From positions 744,001 through 808,000 of the forward strand of contig NZ_NEVL01000003.1 in assembly GCF_002261335.1 (NCBI RefSeq): a stretch of DNA of 64,000 bases, given 5' to 3'. The stretch's first letter is position 1, and every line of letters begins with the position of its first letter. The position numbers and the translations under genes are program-made. The DNA is from Bordetella genomosp. 1. Its GTDB lineage: Bacteria > Pseudomonadota > Gammaproteobacteria > Burkholderiales > Burkholderiaceae_B. The notes below the pieces were generated by a model that saw only the letters and a list, made by a program, of their open reading frames with translations, made no database searches and was not told where the DNA came from. This document shows, piece after piece, positions 16,399 to 25,309 of this stretch.

Positions 16399-17811
16399 TC
16401 ACAGGCTGTAGTACATGTCGAACTCGACCGGGTGCGTGGTCATGCGCAGACGGGTCACATCGGCCATCTTCAGGTCGATGTAGGCGTCGAGCATTTCGTT
16501 GCTGAACACGCCGCCGCGGGTCAGGAACTCGCGGTCCTTGTCGAGCGCAGCCAGGGCTTCTTCCAGCGACGCGCAGACGGTCGGGATCTTTGCATCCTCT
16601 TCCGGCGGCAGGTCGTACAGGTTCTTGTCGGCCGGGTCGCCCGGGTGGATCTTGTTCTGCACGCCGTCCAGGCCGGCCATCATCAGGGCCGAGAAGGCCA
16701 GGTACGGGTTGGCCAGGGGATCCGGGAAGCGGGTCTCGATGCGACGGCCCTTCGGGTTGCCCACGTAGGGAATACGGATCGAGGCCGAACGGTTGCGGGC
16801 CGAGTAGGCCAGCTTGACCGGGGCTTCGAAGTGCGGGACCAGGCGCTTGTACGAGTTCGTGCCGGGGTTCGTGATGGCGTTCAGCGCGCGAGCGTGCTTG
16901 ATGATGCCGCCGATGTAGTACAGCGCGAACTCCGACAGGCCGGCGTAGCCGTTGCCCGCGAACAGGTTCTGGCCGTCCTTCCAGATCGACTGGTGCACGT
17001 GCATGCCCGAACCGTTGTCGCCAACGATCGGCTTCGGCATGAACGTGGCGGTCTTGCCGTAGGCGTGGGCCACGTTGTGGATCACGTACTTCATGATCTG
17101 GGTCCAGTCGGCGCGCTGCACCAGCGTGCTGAACTTGGTGCCGATTTCGAGCTGGCCGGGGGCTGCCACTTCATGGTGGTGCACTTCGACCGGCACGCCC
17201 ATCTGCTCGAGCAGCAGGCACATTTCCGAACGCATGTCCTGGAACGAATCGACCGGGGGCACGGGGAAGTAGCCGCCCTTCACGCCCGGACGGTGGCCGG
17301 TGTTGCCGCCTTCGAACTCGAGACCGGTCGACCACGGGGCTTCTTCGGACTTGATCTTCACGAAGGTGCCCGACATGTCGGTGTTCCAGGTCACGCCGTC
17401 GAACACGAAGAATTCGGGTTCCGGACCGAAGTAGGCGGTGTCGCCCAGGCCGGAGGACTTCAGGTAGGCTTCGGCGCGCTTGGCCAGCGAGCGCGGGTCA
17501 CGGTCATAGCCCTTCAGATCCGAAGGCTCGACGACGTCGCAGCTCAGGATCAGCGTCGGCTCTTCGCGGAACGGATCCAGGTTAGAGGTGGTCAGGTCGG
17601 GGATGAGCAGCATGTCCGACGCTTCGATGCCCTTCCAGCCGGGGATCGAGGAACCGTCGAAGGCTTGACCGCTTTCCAGCTTGTCCTCATCGATCGCCGA
17701 GACAGGCACCGAGACGTGGTGCTCACGGCCGACGGTGTCGGTGAAGCGGAAATCTACGAACTTGACTTCGTTATCGGCGATCTGCTTGAGAACGTCTTTG
17801 GGGCTTGCCAT
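16399..17811 (-). CDS. glnA: Glutamine synthetase, type I
   Basis: A 470-residue dodecameric GSI that makes glutamine from glutamate, ammonia and ATP. Signatures include [17 protein letters not shown], the metal-ligand region [11 protein letters not shown], the ATP-binding [16 protein letters not shown], the [17 protein letters not shown] region and NRSASIRIP. The adenylylation tyrosine is Y399 in NLYDLPPEE, so activity is probably controlled by GlnE. Length and spacing match GSI-beta enzymes. The ATG has GGAGATG just upstream. Transcription is from a sigma-54 promoter with an NtrC site (17871-17954), and ntrBC follow. Confidence 0.98.
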   Translation of the reverse strand: MASPKDVLKQIADNEVKFVDFRFTDTVGREHHVSVPVSAIDEDKLESGQAFDGSSIPGWKGIEASDMLLIPDLTTSNLDPFREEPTLILSCDVVEPSDLKGYDRDPRSLAKRAEAYLKSSGLGDTAYFGPEPEFFVFDGVTWNTDMSGTFVKIKSEEAPWSTGLEFEGGNTGHRPGVKGGYFPVPPVDSFQDMRSEMCLLLEQMGVPVEVHHHEVAAPGQLEIGTKFSTLVQRADWTQIMKYVIHNVAHAYGKTATFMPKPIVGDNGSGMHVHQSIWKDGQNLFAGNGYAGLSEFALYYIGGIIKHARALNAITNPGTNSYKRLVPHFEAPVKLAYSARNRSASIRIPYVGNPKGRRIETRFPDPLANPYLAFSALMMAGLDGVQNKIHPGDPADKNLYDLPPEEDAKIPTVCASLEEALAALDKDREFLTRGGVFSNEMLDAYIDLKMADVTRLRMTTHPVEFDMYYSL

Positions 17812-17870
17812 GTCATCTCCATTAGATAAAAGCGTCGAGGGCTAATCGCCCGACCGGCATAAAACAGGGA

Positions 17871-17886
17871 AGCAATATGCGTGCCA
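17871..17886 (-). promoter_or_regulatory. Sigma-54 promoter of glnA
   Basis: On the minus strand TGGCACGCATATTGCT matches the -24/-12 consensus (TGGCAC-N5-TTGC) with correct GG-GC spacing, 60 bases upstream of the glnA start. Confidence 0.9.
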
Positions 17887-17920
17887 GCTTTTGCCCCTGG
17901 GGAAAGCCCAGGGGTGGCAC
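17881..17920. other. Nested inverted repeat between NtrC site and sigma-54 promoter
   Basis: The outer arms GTGCCA and TGGCAC (17881-17886, 17915-17920) enclose CCCCTGG and CCAGGGG with a GGAAAGC loop. The outer arm coincides with the -24 box, so a second, inverted TGGCAC lies 30 bases upstream. There is no T-run, so it is a poor terminator for hemW; it may be a DNA-bending or binding element. Confidence 0.35.
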
Positions 17921-17937
17921 GCTTATGGGGAAATGGT

Positions 17938-17954
17938 AGCACCACTATGGTGCA
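17938..17954 (-). promoter_or_regulatory. NtrC binding site upstream of glnA
   Basis: On the minus strand TGCACCATAGTGGTGCT is a near-perfect match to the enteric NtrC dyad (TGCACY-N5-GGTGCA). It is about 50 bases upstream of the -24 element, the normal range for an enhancer-like NtrC site. Confidence 0.88.
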
Positions 17955-17993
17955 AAACGTGGGGCATGAGAACCCCAGTTTGGTGCGGCACGA

Positions 17994-19223
17994 TTACAGG
18001 AAGATTTCCTGCAGGTCGTTGAGGAAGCGCCATCCCAGGGCACTGGCGGCCAGGCGCGTGGGATCGGGGCTCAGCAGGCCCCGTTTGGTGGCCGCCTCCA
18101 ATTGGTGCGCAATCGAGGCAAGCGACATTCCGGTGCGTTCTTCGAACGCGGCGGCCGCCACGCCGTCTTTCAGTCGCAAAACATTGAGCATGTACTCGAA
18201 CGGCAGCGCGTCCGGCCCGACCAGGCGGCTTTCGGCGATGTGGCTGCCGTCGCGCTGCGCCACCTTCGCCATCCAGGATTCCGGATTCTTCAGCCGCGCC
18301 TCGCGCACGATGCGGTCGTGGAACGACAGCTTGCCGTGCGCCCCCGGGCCCAGGCCCAGGTAGTCGCCGAACTCCCAGTAGTTGACGTTGTGGCGGCAAC
18401 GCGCGCCCGGCTTGGCGTAGGCGGACACCTCATAGCGCGCCAGCCCGGCCCGGGCAAGCGTGTCTTCGACCAGATCCTGCATCTCCGCGCTGGTGTCGTC
18501 GTCGGGCACCTCGGGCGGGAACTTGGCGAACACCGTGTTGGGTTCGAGCGTGAGGTGATAGAGCGACAGGTGCTCGGTGCCGAACGACAGCGCCTCGCGC
18601 AGATCGGCCTCGCAGGCGGCCAGGCTCTGGCCGGGCAAGGCGAACATCAGGTCGAGGTTGACCCGGCCGAAGGCGTCCTGCGCCATGCCGATGGCGGCCC
18701 GCGCCTGCGCGGCGTCGTGAATCCGGCCGAGCTTGCGCAACTGGGCATCGTCGAAGCTCTGGATGCCGAGCGACACCCGCGTCACGCCGCTGGCCGCATA
18801 GGCCTTGAAGCGCGCCGCCTCGGCGGTGCCGGGGTTCGCCTCCATGGTGATCTCGGCATCGGGCAGCACGTTCAGGCAGGCGCGCAGCATCGCCAGCAGC
18901 TCGTCGAGCCCCTCGGGCGACAGCAGGCTGGGCGTGCCGCCGCCGATGAACACCGAAATCACCTGGCGGCCCCAGATCGACGGGATGGCCTGCTCCAGGT
19001 CGGCGCGCAGCGCGTCGAGATAGGCGCGCTCGGGAATCCGTTCGTCGCCGCCGCCGGTGGCGTGGGAGTTGAAATCGCAATAGGGGCATTTCTGCACGCA
19101 CCAGGGCACGTGCACATACACCGACAGGGGCGGCAGGCTGGTGAGCGTGGCACCCGCGGGCAGCACGACGGGCGCGCGCGCCGGCACGGCGCCGGCGGAC
19201 AGGATGGGAATGGTGATGGCCAT
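17994..19223 (-). CDS. hemW: Heme chaperone / radical SAM protein HemW
   Basis: A 409-residue HemN-like radical SAM protein. The Fe-S ligands are in CVQKCPYC (C42, C46, C49), followed by the SAM-binding FIGGGTPSLL. A C-terminal HemN_C-type domain is present (GDYLGLGPGAHGKL and beyond). HemW proteins bind heme and are proposed to deliver it to respiratory enzymes; they lack the CxxxCxxCxC pattern of true coproporphyrinogen oxidase HemN, as here. I start at the ATG at 19223, 22 bases after the rdgB stop; the longer upstream frame overlaps rdgB. rdgB-hemW is a common proteobacterial operon. Confidence 0.93.
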   Translation of the reverse strand: MAITIPILSAGAVPARAPVVLPAGATLTSLPPLSVYVHVPWCVQKCPYCDFNSHATGGGDERIPERAYLDALRADLEQAIPSIWGRQVISVFIGGGTPSLLSPEGLDELLAMLRACLNVLPDAEITMEANPGTAEAARFKAYAASGVTRVSLGIQSFDDAQLRKLGRIHDAAQARAAIGMAQDAFGRVNLDLMFALPGQSLAACEADLREALSFGTEHLSLYHLTLEPNTVFAKFPPEVPDDDTSAEMQDLVEDTLARAGLARYEVSAYAKPGARCRHNVNYWEFGDYLGLGPGAHGKLSFHDRIVREARLKNPESWMAKVAQRDGSHIAESRLVGPDALPFEYMLNVLRLKDGVAAAAFEERTGMSLASIAHQLEAATKRGLLSPDPTRLAASALGWRFLNDLQEIFL

Positions 19224-19245
19224 GCGTGGTTCCGCGGCACCCGCC

Positions 19246-19869
19246 TCAGCGTGCGCGCAGCTTCTCCAGCAGTTGCGCCAAAGCCATCGCACGATGGCTC
19301 ACGCGGTTTTTCTCGGCCGGATCGAGCTCGGCGGCGGTCTTGCCCAGGTCGGGCAGATAGAAGTGCGGGTCGTAGCCGAAGCCATGCTCGCCGCGCGGCG
19401 CCTCGACGATCTCGCCGTGCCAGTGCCCTTCCCCGATCAGCGGACAGGGATCGTCGGCGCTTTGCACCATCACCAGCAGCGCCACGTACCAGGCGTGGCG
19501 GTCGGCCTGGCCGGCCAGCTTGCGCACCAGCAGCGCGTTGTTGGCGCCATCCTCGCGTTCGCCGCCATGCATCTGGGCGAAGCGGGCCGAATAGACACCG
19601 GGCGCGCCGCCCAGGGCGGCCACGCACAGGCCGGAGTCGTCGGCCAGGGCCGGCAGGCCGGTGGCCGCGCTGGCATGGCGCGCCTTGGCCAGCGCATTCT
19701 CGACAAAGGTGACGTGGGGCTCTTCGGCCTCGGACACGCCGAGCCGGGCCTGGGGCACCAGCTCGATGCCCAGGGGCGCGAACAGCGCGGAGAATTCACG
19801 CAGCTTGCCGGCGTTGTTGGAGGCAAGCACGACACGCCGGGGCGTGGCAGGGGAAGCAACGGTAGACAT
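19246..19869 (-). CDS. rdgB: RdgB/HAM1 dITP/XTP pyrophosphatase
   Basis: A 207-residue nucleotide pyrophosphatase that removes ITP, dITP and XTP from the nucleotide pool. The signature ASNNAGKLREF is at the N-terminus, the catalytic acidic region DDSGLCVAALGGAPGVYSAR follows, and EHGFGYDP and KNRVSHRAMAL complete the active site. Length is typical (about 200). The start is the ATG at 19869; the open frame extends further but without similarity. It is the first gene of rdgB-hemW. RNase PH, often next to rdgB, lies 8 kb away here on the same strand. Confidence 0.95.
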   Translation of the reverse strand: MSTVASPATPRRVVLASNNAGKLREFSALFAPLGIELVPQARLGVSEAEEPHVTFVENALAKARHASAATGLPALADDSGLCVAALGGAPGVYSARFAQMHGGEREDGANNALLVRKLAGQADRHAWYVALLVMVQSADDPCPLIGEGHWHGEIVEAPRGEHGFGYDPHFYLPDLGKTAAELDPAEKNRVSHRAMALAQLLEKLRAR

Positions 19870-20068
19870 GCCGTCATTATAGAGAGCCGGGCGGCCCCGG
19901 CCGGCGCCACGACCCTGCCGGGCGCAGGGTCGGATGCGGCGCGCCTGCCACAGACGGCGGCCGTCCGCCACGCCGCCACCACGCAATAACAATTCGCAAC
20001 ATTAGCGAAATAATGCCCCGGCATAGTGCTGCTTCGGCCACCTCGACGTGGCACCGTGTCAAGACACT

Positions 20069-21889
20069 ATGAATCCCCTGCCAGCCCGCGCCATCAGGGC
20101 CGCGGACCTCTCGCTCGAATCCATTCTCCAACAGGGCCTGCTGAGCCCGCGCTTCCAGCCCCTGGTCGATCTGGCCAGCGGCCGCATCTATGGCCATGAA
20201 AGCCTGATACGCGGCCCGCAGGACTGCCCGCTGCATATGCCGGACGCGCTCTTCGCCGCGGCCGAGCGCGACCAGTTGCAGACGCAACTGGAATGGCATG
20301 CCTTTCGCACCGGCCTGCTCGACTTCGCCGCCACCGGCGCCGCCGGCAAGGTCTTCCTCAATTTCTCGGGCACCGCGCTGTGCCAGTTCTGGGCGCAGTG
20401 GCGCGAGGCCCTGCCCGAACAGCTGCTGCAGGGCTGCCGGATCGATCCGACCAAGATTGTGATCGAGCTGACCGAGCACGACCCCGCCAAGGGCGACATG
20501 AAGCTGCTGACGCAGGCGCTCGACTGCCTGCGCGGCTACGGCATGCGCCTGGCGCTCGACGACTACGGCGTGGGCCACGCCACCCTGCAGCTCTGGGCCG
20601 AGATGCGGCCGGACCTGGTCAAGATCGACCGCTACTTCTTCAAGGACATCGCCCGCGACGAGCGCCGCATGCAACTGGTGCGCGCGATGCTGGCGGTGGC
20701 GCAGAGCATGAACACGGCGGTGGTGGCCGAGGGCATCGAATGCCACGAGGACCTGGCCGCGGTCAGCGAACTCGGCATCCGCTATGCGCAGGGCTGGTAT
20801 CTCGGCCGGCCCGCCGTCGAACCGCTGGCGCGCCTGGCCGACGACGTCGAGCACGCCATGCCCACCCTGCCGCGCGCCTCCGCGCGCCCGCGCGCGCTGG
20901 CCAACGGCTCCGGCCGCACCGCCGCGTCGCTGCGGGTGCATGCGCGGCCGGTGCTGCTGGGCACCCACAGCAACGACGACGTGCACCGGCTGTTCCAGGA
21001 GCAGCGCGGCCTGCACGCGGTGGCGGTGCTCGACGGCGAGAACCGCCCGGTGGGCATCATCAACCGGCGCGACTTTCTCGAACATTATTCGCAGCGCTAC
21101 ACGCGCGACCTGTTCGGCCGCAACTCGTGCAGCACCTTCATGAATCCCGATCCGGTGCTGATCGACGTGGCCACCTCGATCGACCAGCTCAGCCACGTGC
21201 TGACCTCGGATGACCAGCGCTACCTGGCCGACGGCTTCGTGGTGACCCACGAGGGCCGCTACGACGGGCTGGGCACCGGCGAGGCGCTGGTGCGCTCGGT
21301 GACCGAGATCCGGCTGGAGGCGGCGCGCTACGCCAACCCGCTGACCTCCCTGCCCGGCAATATCCCGATCAGCCAGCACATCACGCACCTGCTGGAAGGC
21401 GACGGCGAGTTCGTGATCTGCTATGCCGACCTGAATAACTTCAAGCCGTTCAACGACGTGTACGGCTATTGGCGCGGCGACGACATGATCCTGCTGTGCG
21501 CCGAGGCCATCAAGCGCCATTGCGACGCCCAGCGCGACTTCGTGGGCCACGTCGGCGGCGACGACTTCGTGATGGCGATGCGCAGCACGGACTGGAACCC
21601 GCGCGTCGAATCCATCATCGCGCAGTTCAACCTGCTGGCGCTCGACCTGTACGACGACCAGGGCCGCAGCGAGGGCGGCATCCACGCCGAGGACCGCTAC
21701 GGCGTGCTGCGCTTCTTCCCGTTCGTCACGCTCGGCATCGGCGCCCTCATCGTCAACCCCGCCGAGCTCACCGCGCGCGGCCTGCGGGTGCGCGCCGAAG
21801 ACATCGCCTCGGCCGCCGCGCAGGTCAAGCACAAGGTCAAGCACGGCGACCAGCACCTGGTGGTGGAACCCTACCGCCCATCGCGCTGA
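20069..21889 (+). CDS. EAL-CBS-GGDEF cyclic-di-GMP signalling protein
   Basis: A 606-residue soluble protein with three parts. The EAL domain (about 15-250) keeps ESLIRG (44-49), FLNFSGTAL, ELTEHD, the ALDDYGVGHA metal loop, LVKIDRYFFKDI, AEGIE and YAQGWYLGRP, so it is probably an active phosphodiesterase. A CBS pair (about 290-415) may sense adenine nucleotides. The GGDEF domain (about 430-600) has GGDDF at 496-500, a conservative change from GGDEF, after a canonical DLNNFKPFNDVYGYWRGDDM. I chose ATG 20069 over GTG 20048. It stands alone, divergent from rdgB. No membrane span is seen. Confidence 0.9.
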   Translation: MNPLPARAIRAADLSLESILQQGLLSPRFQPLVDLASGRIYGHESLIRGPQDCPLHMPDALFAAAERDQLQTQLEWHAFRTGLLDFAATGAAGKVFLNFSGTALCQFWAQWREALPEQLLQGCRIDPTKIVIELTEHDPAKGDMKLLTQALDCLRGYGMRLALDDYGVGHATLQLWAEMRPDLVKIDRYFFKDIARDERRMQLVRAMLAVAQSMNTAVVAEGIECHEDLAAVSELGIRYAQGWYLGRPAVEPLARLADDVEHAMPTLPRASARPRALANGSGRTAASLRVHARPVLLGTHSNDDVHRLFQEQRGLHAVAVLDGENRPVGIINRRDFLEHYSQRYTRDLFGRNSCSTFMNPDPVLIDVATSIDQLSHVLTSDDQRYLADGFVVTHEGRYDGLGTGEALVRSVTEIRLEAARYANPLTSLPGNIPISQHITHLLEGDGEFVICYADLNNFKPFNDVYGYWRGDDMILLCAEAIKRHCDAQRDFVGHVGGDDFVMAMRSTDWNPRVESIIAQFNLLALDLYDDQGRSEGGIHAEDRYGVLRFFPFVTLGIGALIVNPAELTARGLRVRAEDIASAAAQVKHKVKHGDQHLVVEPYRPSR

Positions 21890-21955
21890 GCGCCGGCGCG
21901 CGGCGCACCCGCTATCATTGCGTCTGGCCGGGCCTCATGCCCGGCCGGCATCGCA

Positions 21956-22339
21956 ATGGACAAGATCAGACTCGACAAATGGCTGTGGGCCGCGCGCTTC
22001 TATAAAACGCGCAGCCTGGCCAGCACCGAAATCGGCAAGGGCCGCGTGCAGGTCAACGGCCAGCCGGCCAAGCCCGCGCGCGAGGTCGCGCCCGGCGACC
22101 TGCTCACCATCCGCAAGGAAGAGCCGCCCGCCATCGAAGTGAAGGTGGTGGCGATCAGCGCCGTGCGCGGCCCCGCGCCGGTGGCCCGCCTGCTCTACGA
22201 AGAAACCAGCGAGAGCGTGGCCGCGCGCGAACGCGCCGCCGAACAGCGCCGCCTCGCGCCCGAGCCGGCGCTGGGCATCGCGGCCGGCCGGCCGACCAAG
22301 CGCGACCGGCGCCAGATCGACCTGATCCGCGGCAAGTAA
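21956..22339 (+). CDS. hslR: Heat shock protein 15 (S4-domain RNA-binding protein)
   Basis: A 127-residue basic protein with an N-terminal S4 domain, IRLDKWLWAARFYKTRSLA through VQVNGQPAKPAREVAPGDLL. Hsp15 binds stalled 50S subunits carrying nascent chain and helps recycle them. The C-terminal half is charged and variable (KRDRRQIDLIRGK). Length is near the family norm of about 130. It lies 66 bases after the EAL-GGDEF gene and has its own terminator. Confidence 0.9.
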   Translation: MDKIRLDKWLWAARFYKTRSLASTEIGKGRVQVNGQPAKPAREVAPGDLLTIRKEEPPAIEVKVVAISAVRGPAPVARLLYEETSESVAARERAAEQRRLAPEPALGIAAGRPTKRDRRQIDLIRGK

Positions 22340-22353
22340 GAAAGGCGCCATGC

Positions 22354-22381
22354 AAGACGCCGGCCCGCGGGCCGGCGTCTT
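22354..22381. terminator. Terminator between hslR and the chemoreceptor gene
   Basis: A perfect 28-base palindrome with arms AAGACGCCGGCCC and GGGCCGGCGTCTT, lying between two convergent genes. Only a short T stretch follows, so strength is uncertain. Confidence 0.65.
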
Positions 22382-22404
22382 CTGCTGTGCGCGAAGCGCT
22401 GCGC

Positions 22405-24093
22405 TCAGGCGGCGCGGCGCTCGGGCGCCGGCGCGTAGTCCAGCCGCGGCCGCGCGTCGTCCTGCTCGCGCGCCTCGTGCGCGGCCGGCTGCAGCGCGCG
22501 CAGCGGGATCACCTCGGCGCCGGCCCGCGCCGCCTCGGCCGAGAGGCGGAACACCGCCACGGCCTGGCGCAAGGCCTGCGCCTGCATTTCCAGCGCGGCG
22601 GCGGCCGCGGCGGTCTGCTCGGCCATCGCGGCATTCTCCTGCGTGGCGCGGTCCATGTCGGTCACGGCGTCGTTGATCGCGGCGATGCCGCCCGCCTGCT
22701 CGCCGGCCGCGTGCGAGATCTCCTCCACGATCACCGTCACGCGCTCGACCGCCTGCACCACGTCGTCGATGGTCTGGCCGGCCTGGTTGACCTGCCGCAC
22801 GCCGGCCTCGACCCGTTGGCCGGACTCGTCGATCAGCCCCTTGATCTCCTTGGCGGCCTGGGCGCTGCGCTGCGCCAGCGAACGCACCTCCGCCGCCACC
22901 ACCGCGAAGCCCTTGCCCTGCTCGCCCGCGCGTGCCGCCTCGACCGCCGCGTTCAACGCCAGGATGTTGGTCTGGAACGCGATGCTGTCGACCACGCCCA
23001 CGATCTCGCCGATGCGGCGCGCCGAGGCGGCGATGCCGCCCATGGTGTCGACCGCCTCGTGCACCGTCCGGCCGCCGGCGCGCGCCAGCTCGGCCGCGTC
23101 GCGCGCCTGGTGGCGGGCCTGCTCGGCGTTGTTGGCCGTGGTGTGCACGTTCTGCGCCAGCTGCGTCATGCTGGCCGCAGCCTCCTGCAGCGAGGCGGCC
23201 TGGCGCGAGGTGCGCATCGCCATCTCCGAGCCGCCGGCCGCGATCTCGCCCGCGCCGCCATGGATCTCTTCGACGCCGTGGCGCACGGCCTGCACCGCCT
23301 TCGACAGGCCGGCCTGCATGCGGCGCATGGCGCCGAACAGCACGCCCACCTCGTTCTGGCCGCGCGGCTGGATCGCCGCGGTCAGGTCGCCATCGGCGAT
23401 GTGGTCGAAGTGCGTGCCGGCCTCCGACAAGGGCCGCAGCACCGCGCGGCGAAACGCCAGGCGGATCGCCAGCGCGGCCGCCGCCACCAGCACCACCAGC
23501 GCCAGGGCCGCGACGATGGCGTGGCGCAGGCGCGTGCCGGCGTCGGTCACGGCGGCGCGGCCCTGCTCGCGCGCATACGCCTGGTAGGCGTCCACGGCCT
23601 GCACATAGGCCTGCACCGCCTTCGGCAGCACCTGGTCATTGAGGCGATTGGCCTCGATGCCGTTCCACTTGGCGATCGCCTCGCGCATCGGCGCCAGGCC
23701 CTGGCCGGCCAGGCCGGCATAGCCCGCGAGCACGGCGTCGAACAGGGGCGCGCCCTCGGCGCTGCTTTCGGGGTTGGCGGCGAGACGCTTCTGGCTCTCC
23801 GCCGCGCTGGCGAGCAGCGCGTCGACCTGGCCCAGGGCCGCGTCGCGCTGCTCCTCCAGCCCGCCTTCCATGGCGGTCTTGGCGTCGGTGAGCAAGGCGC
23901 GGGCGCGGAACAGCCAGCTGCTGGTGTCGTTCAGGTCGCCGGCGCGCTCGATGCTGCCGCGGCCGAGCGCCTCGACGTAGCCGCGGCTCTCCTGGAGCAC
24001 CGCGATGGCGCCCGCCGACGCCAGGGCAAAGAGGGTGACGAACAGGATGAGGGTCGCCGACAGCGCCGTGGCGACGCGTAGATTCTTGCGCAT
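22405..24093 (-). CDS. Methyl-accepting chemotaxis protein, Tar type
   Basis: A 562-residue chemoreceptor. TM1 is at about 10-32 and TM2 at about 190-213, enclosing a periplasmic four-helix-bundle ligand domain of about 155 residues. A HAMP domain with [17 protein letters not shown] follows. The signalling tip is the conserved [35 protein letters not shown] run. The C-terminus (PAPERRAA) lacks the NWETF-type CheR pentapeptide, so methylation would need help from other receptors. The start MRKNLRV at 24093 fits family starts; upstream frame is not conserved. The ligand is unknown. Confidence 0.93.
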   Translation of the reverse strand: MRKNLRVATALSATLILFVTLFALASAGAIAVLQESRGYVEALGRGSIERAGDLNDTSSWLFRARALLTDAKTAMEGGLEEQRDAALGQVDALLASAAESQKRLAANPESSAEGAPLFDAVLAGYAGLAGQGLAPMREAIAKWNGIEANRLNDQVLPKAVQAYVQAVDAYQAYAREQGRAAVTDAGTRLRHAIVAALALVVLVAAAALAIRLAFRRAVLRPLSEAGTHFDHIADGDLTAAIQPRGQNEVGVLFGAMRRMQAGLSKAVQAVRHGVEEIHGGAGEIAAGGSEMAMRTSRQAASLQEAAASMTQLAQNVHTTANNAEQARHQARDAAELARAGGRTVHEAVDTMGGIAASARRIGEIVGVVDSIAFQTNILALNAAVEAARAGEQGKGFAVVAAEVRSLAQRSAQAAKEIKGLIDESGQRVEAGVRQVNQAGQTIDDVVQAVERVTVIVEEISHAAGEQAGGIAAINDAVTDMDRATQENAAMAEQTAAAAAALEMQAQALRQAVAVFRLSAEAARAGAEVIPLRALQPAAHEAREQDDARPRLDYAPAPERRAA

Positions 24094-24238
24094 GTGTTTA
24101 TCCGTGACGATCGCCCTCGGGGGGCAGCGGCGGCGCTTGAAATGCGCCGCCATAATCGGTAACGAAGTATGAACATGCGAGTTGGCAGTTTCTTTACAGC
24201 GCGCGCGCGACGTGTCACGGCGTCGTCATGCGCGCCCC

Positions 24239-25153
24239 TCAGCCGGCCCGTTCGCTGGCCGGAATGTCGTCGATCATGGTCTGCACCAGCTCGCGCGCGA
24301 AGGTGGGCAGCGCCTCCAGGTCGCGTACCACGATGTGCAGCTTGCGCAGGCTCCATTCGTCGGTGAGCGGCACCAGCGCGATGTCGAGCACGCGGGCGTA
24401 GCGCAGCGCCACCGACTCCGGGATCACGCCGATGCCCACCCCGCTCTCGATCATGCGGCAGGCGGCCTCGAAGTTGCCGACCTCGATGCGAAAGCGGAAG
24501 GTGCGGCCCAGCGCCGCCGCGGCCTGCACCAGGAACGGGTGGATCGCGCTCCACTCCGACAGCCCCACGTAGTCGTAGGCCAGCGAATCGGCGAACGGCA
24601 CCGCGCTCTCGGCCGCCAGCGCGTGGCGCCGCGCGGTGACCAGCACGAGCCGGTCGCTGCGATACGGGATGAACTGCAGCTTGGGGTCCGGACCGCAGCC
24701 GGCCACGATGCCCAGGTCGGCCGAGCCGTCGGCCACCGCGCGCACGATCAGGTAGCTCAGGCGCTCGCGCAGCTCCACGTTCACGTCGGGATGGCTGGCC
24801 AGGTAGCGCGCCAGCACGCCCGGCATGAATTCGGTGCTGGCGGTGGTGTTGGCCAGCACCCGCACGTGGCCCTTCACGCCGCGCGCGAACTCCTGCATGT
24901 CGCCGCGCAGCTGTTCGATCTGCTGCATCACGATGCGGGCGTGGCGCGTGAGGGCCTCGCCCGACGGCGTCATGGTCACGCCCTGGCTGGTGCGGTAGAG
25001 CAGCTGCGTGCCGAAGTGCTCTTCCAGGTTCTTGACCCGGGTGCTGGCCGCGGGCAGCGATAGATGCGACTTCTCCGCGCCGCGCGTGAGGCTGTGCCAG
25101 TCGCCGACATGCACCATCAATTGCAGGTCGGTCAGGTCGAAATGCGTTGCCAT
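24239..25153 (-). CDS. LysR family transcriptional regulator, divergent from acyl-CoA dehydrogenase
   Basis: A 304-residue LysR regulator. The HTH is in MVHVGDWHSLTRGAEKSHLSLPAASTRVKNLEEHFG, followed by LLYRTSQGVTMTPSGEAL and a periplasmic-binding-like effector domain (about 90-300). The ATG at 25153 is preferred; the upstream frame adds nine residues. It is divergent from the dehydrogenase-MmgE pair across 156 bases, so it probably activates that pair in response to a pathway acid or CoA ester. The gap has one AT-rich patch near 25215-25230 that may hold the promoters. Confidence 0.9.
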   Translation of the reverse strand: MATHFDLTDLQLMVHVGDWHSLTRGAEKSHLSLPAASTRVKNLEEHFGTQLLYRTSQGVTMTPSGEALTRHARIVMQQIEQLRGDMQEFARGVKGHVRVLANTTASTEFMPGVLARYLASHPDVNVELRERLSYLIVRAVADGSADLGIVAGCGPDPKLQFIPYRSDRLVLVTARRHALAAESAVPFADSLAYDYVGLSEWSAIHPFLVQAAAALGRTFRFRIEVGNFEAACRMIESGVGIGVIPESVALRYARVLDIALVPLTDEWSLRKLHIVVRDLEALPTFARELVQTMIDDIPASERAG

Positions 25154-25309
25154 GCCTTGCTGTCCCCCCGGGTCCGTCACCCGAATGCTTCGGGATTGGA
25201 AAACCCCGTATTAAGCAATCATAAATTGGCAGTCGGCCCGCCCTGCGGCACAGTGCGTGCTGACCCTCCCCGACCGAATCATAGAAGCACAAGAGACCGA
25301 AGCACCCTT

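Noticed and set aside
17881-17920. Terminator for hemW
   Set aside because: The stem is strong, but no T-run follows on the hemW strand and the outer arm is part of the glnA -24 box.
25064-25309. Longer N-terminus for the acyl-CoA dehydrogenase
   Set aside because: The upstream frame is antisense to the LysR start and lacks dehydrogenase similarity; homology begins at MVDTNPDIQ.
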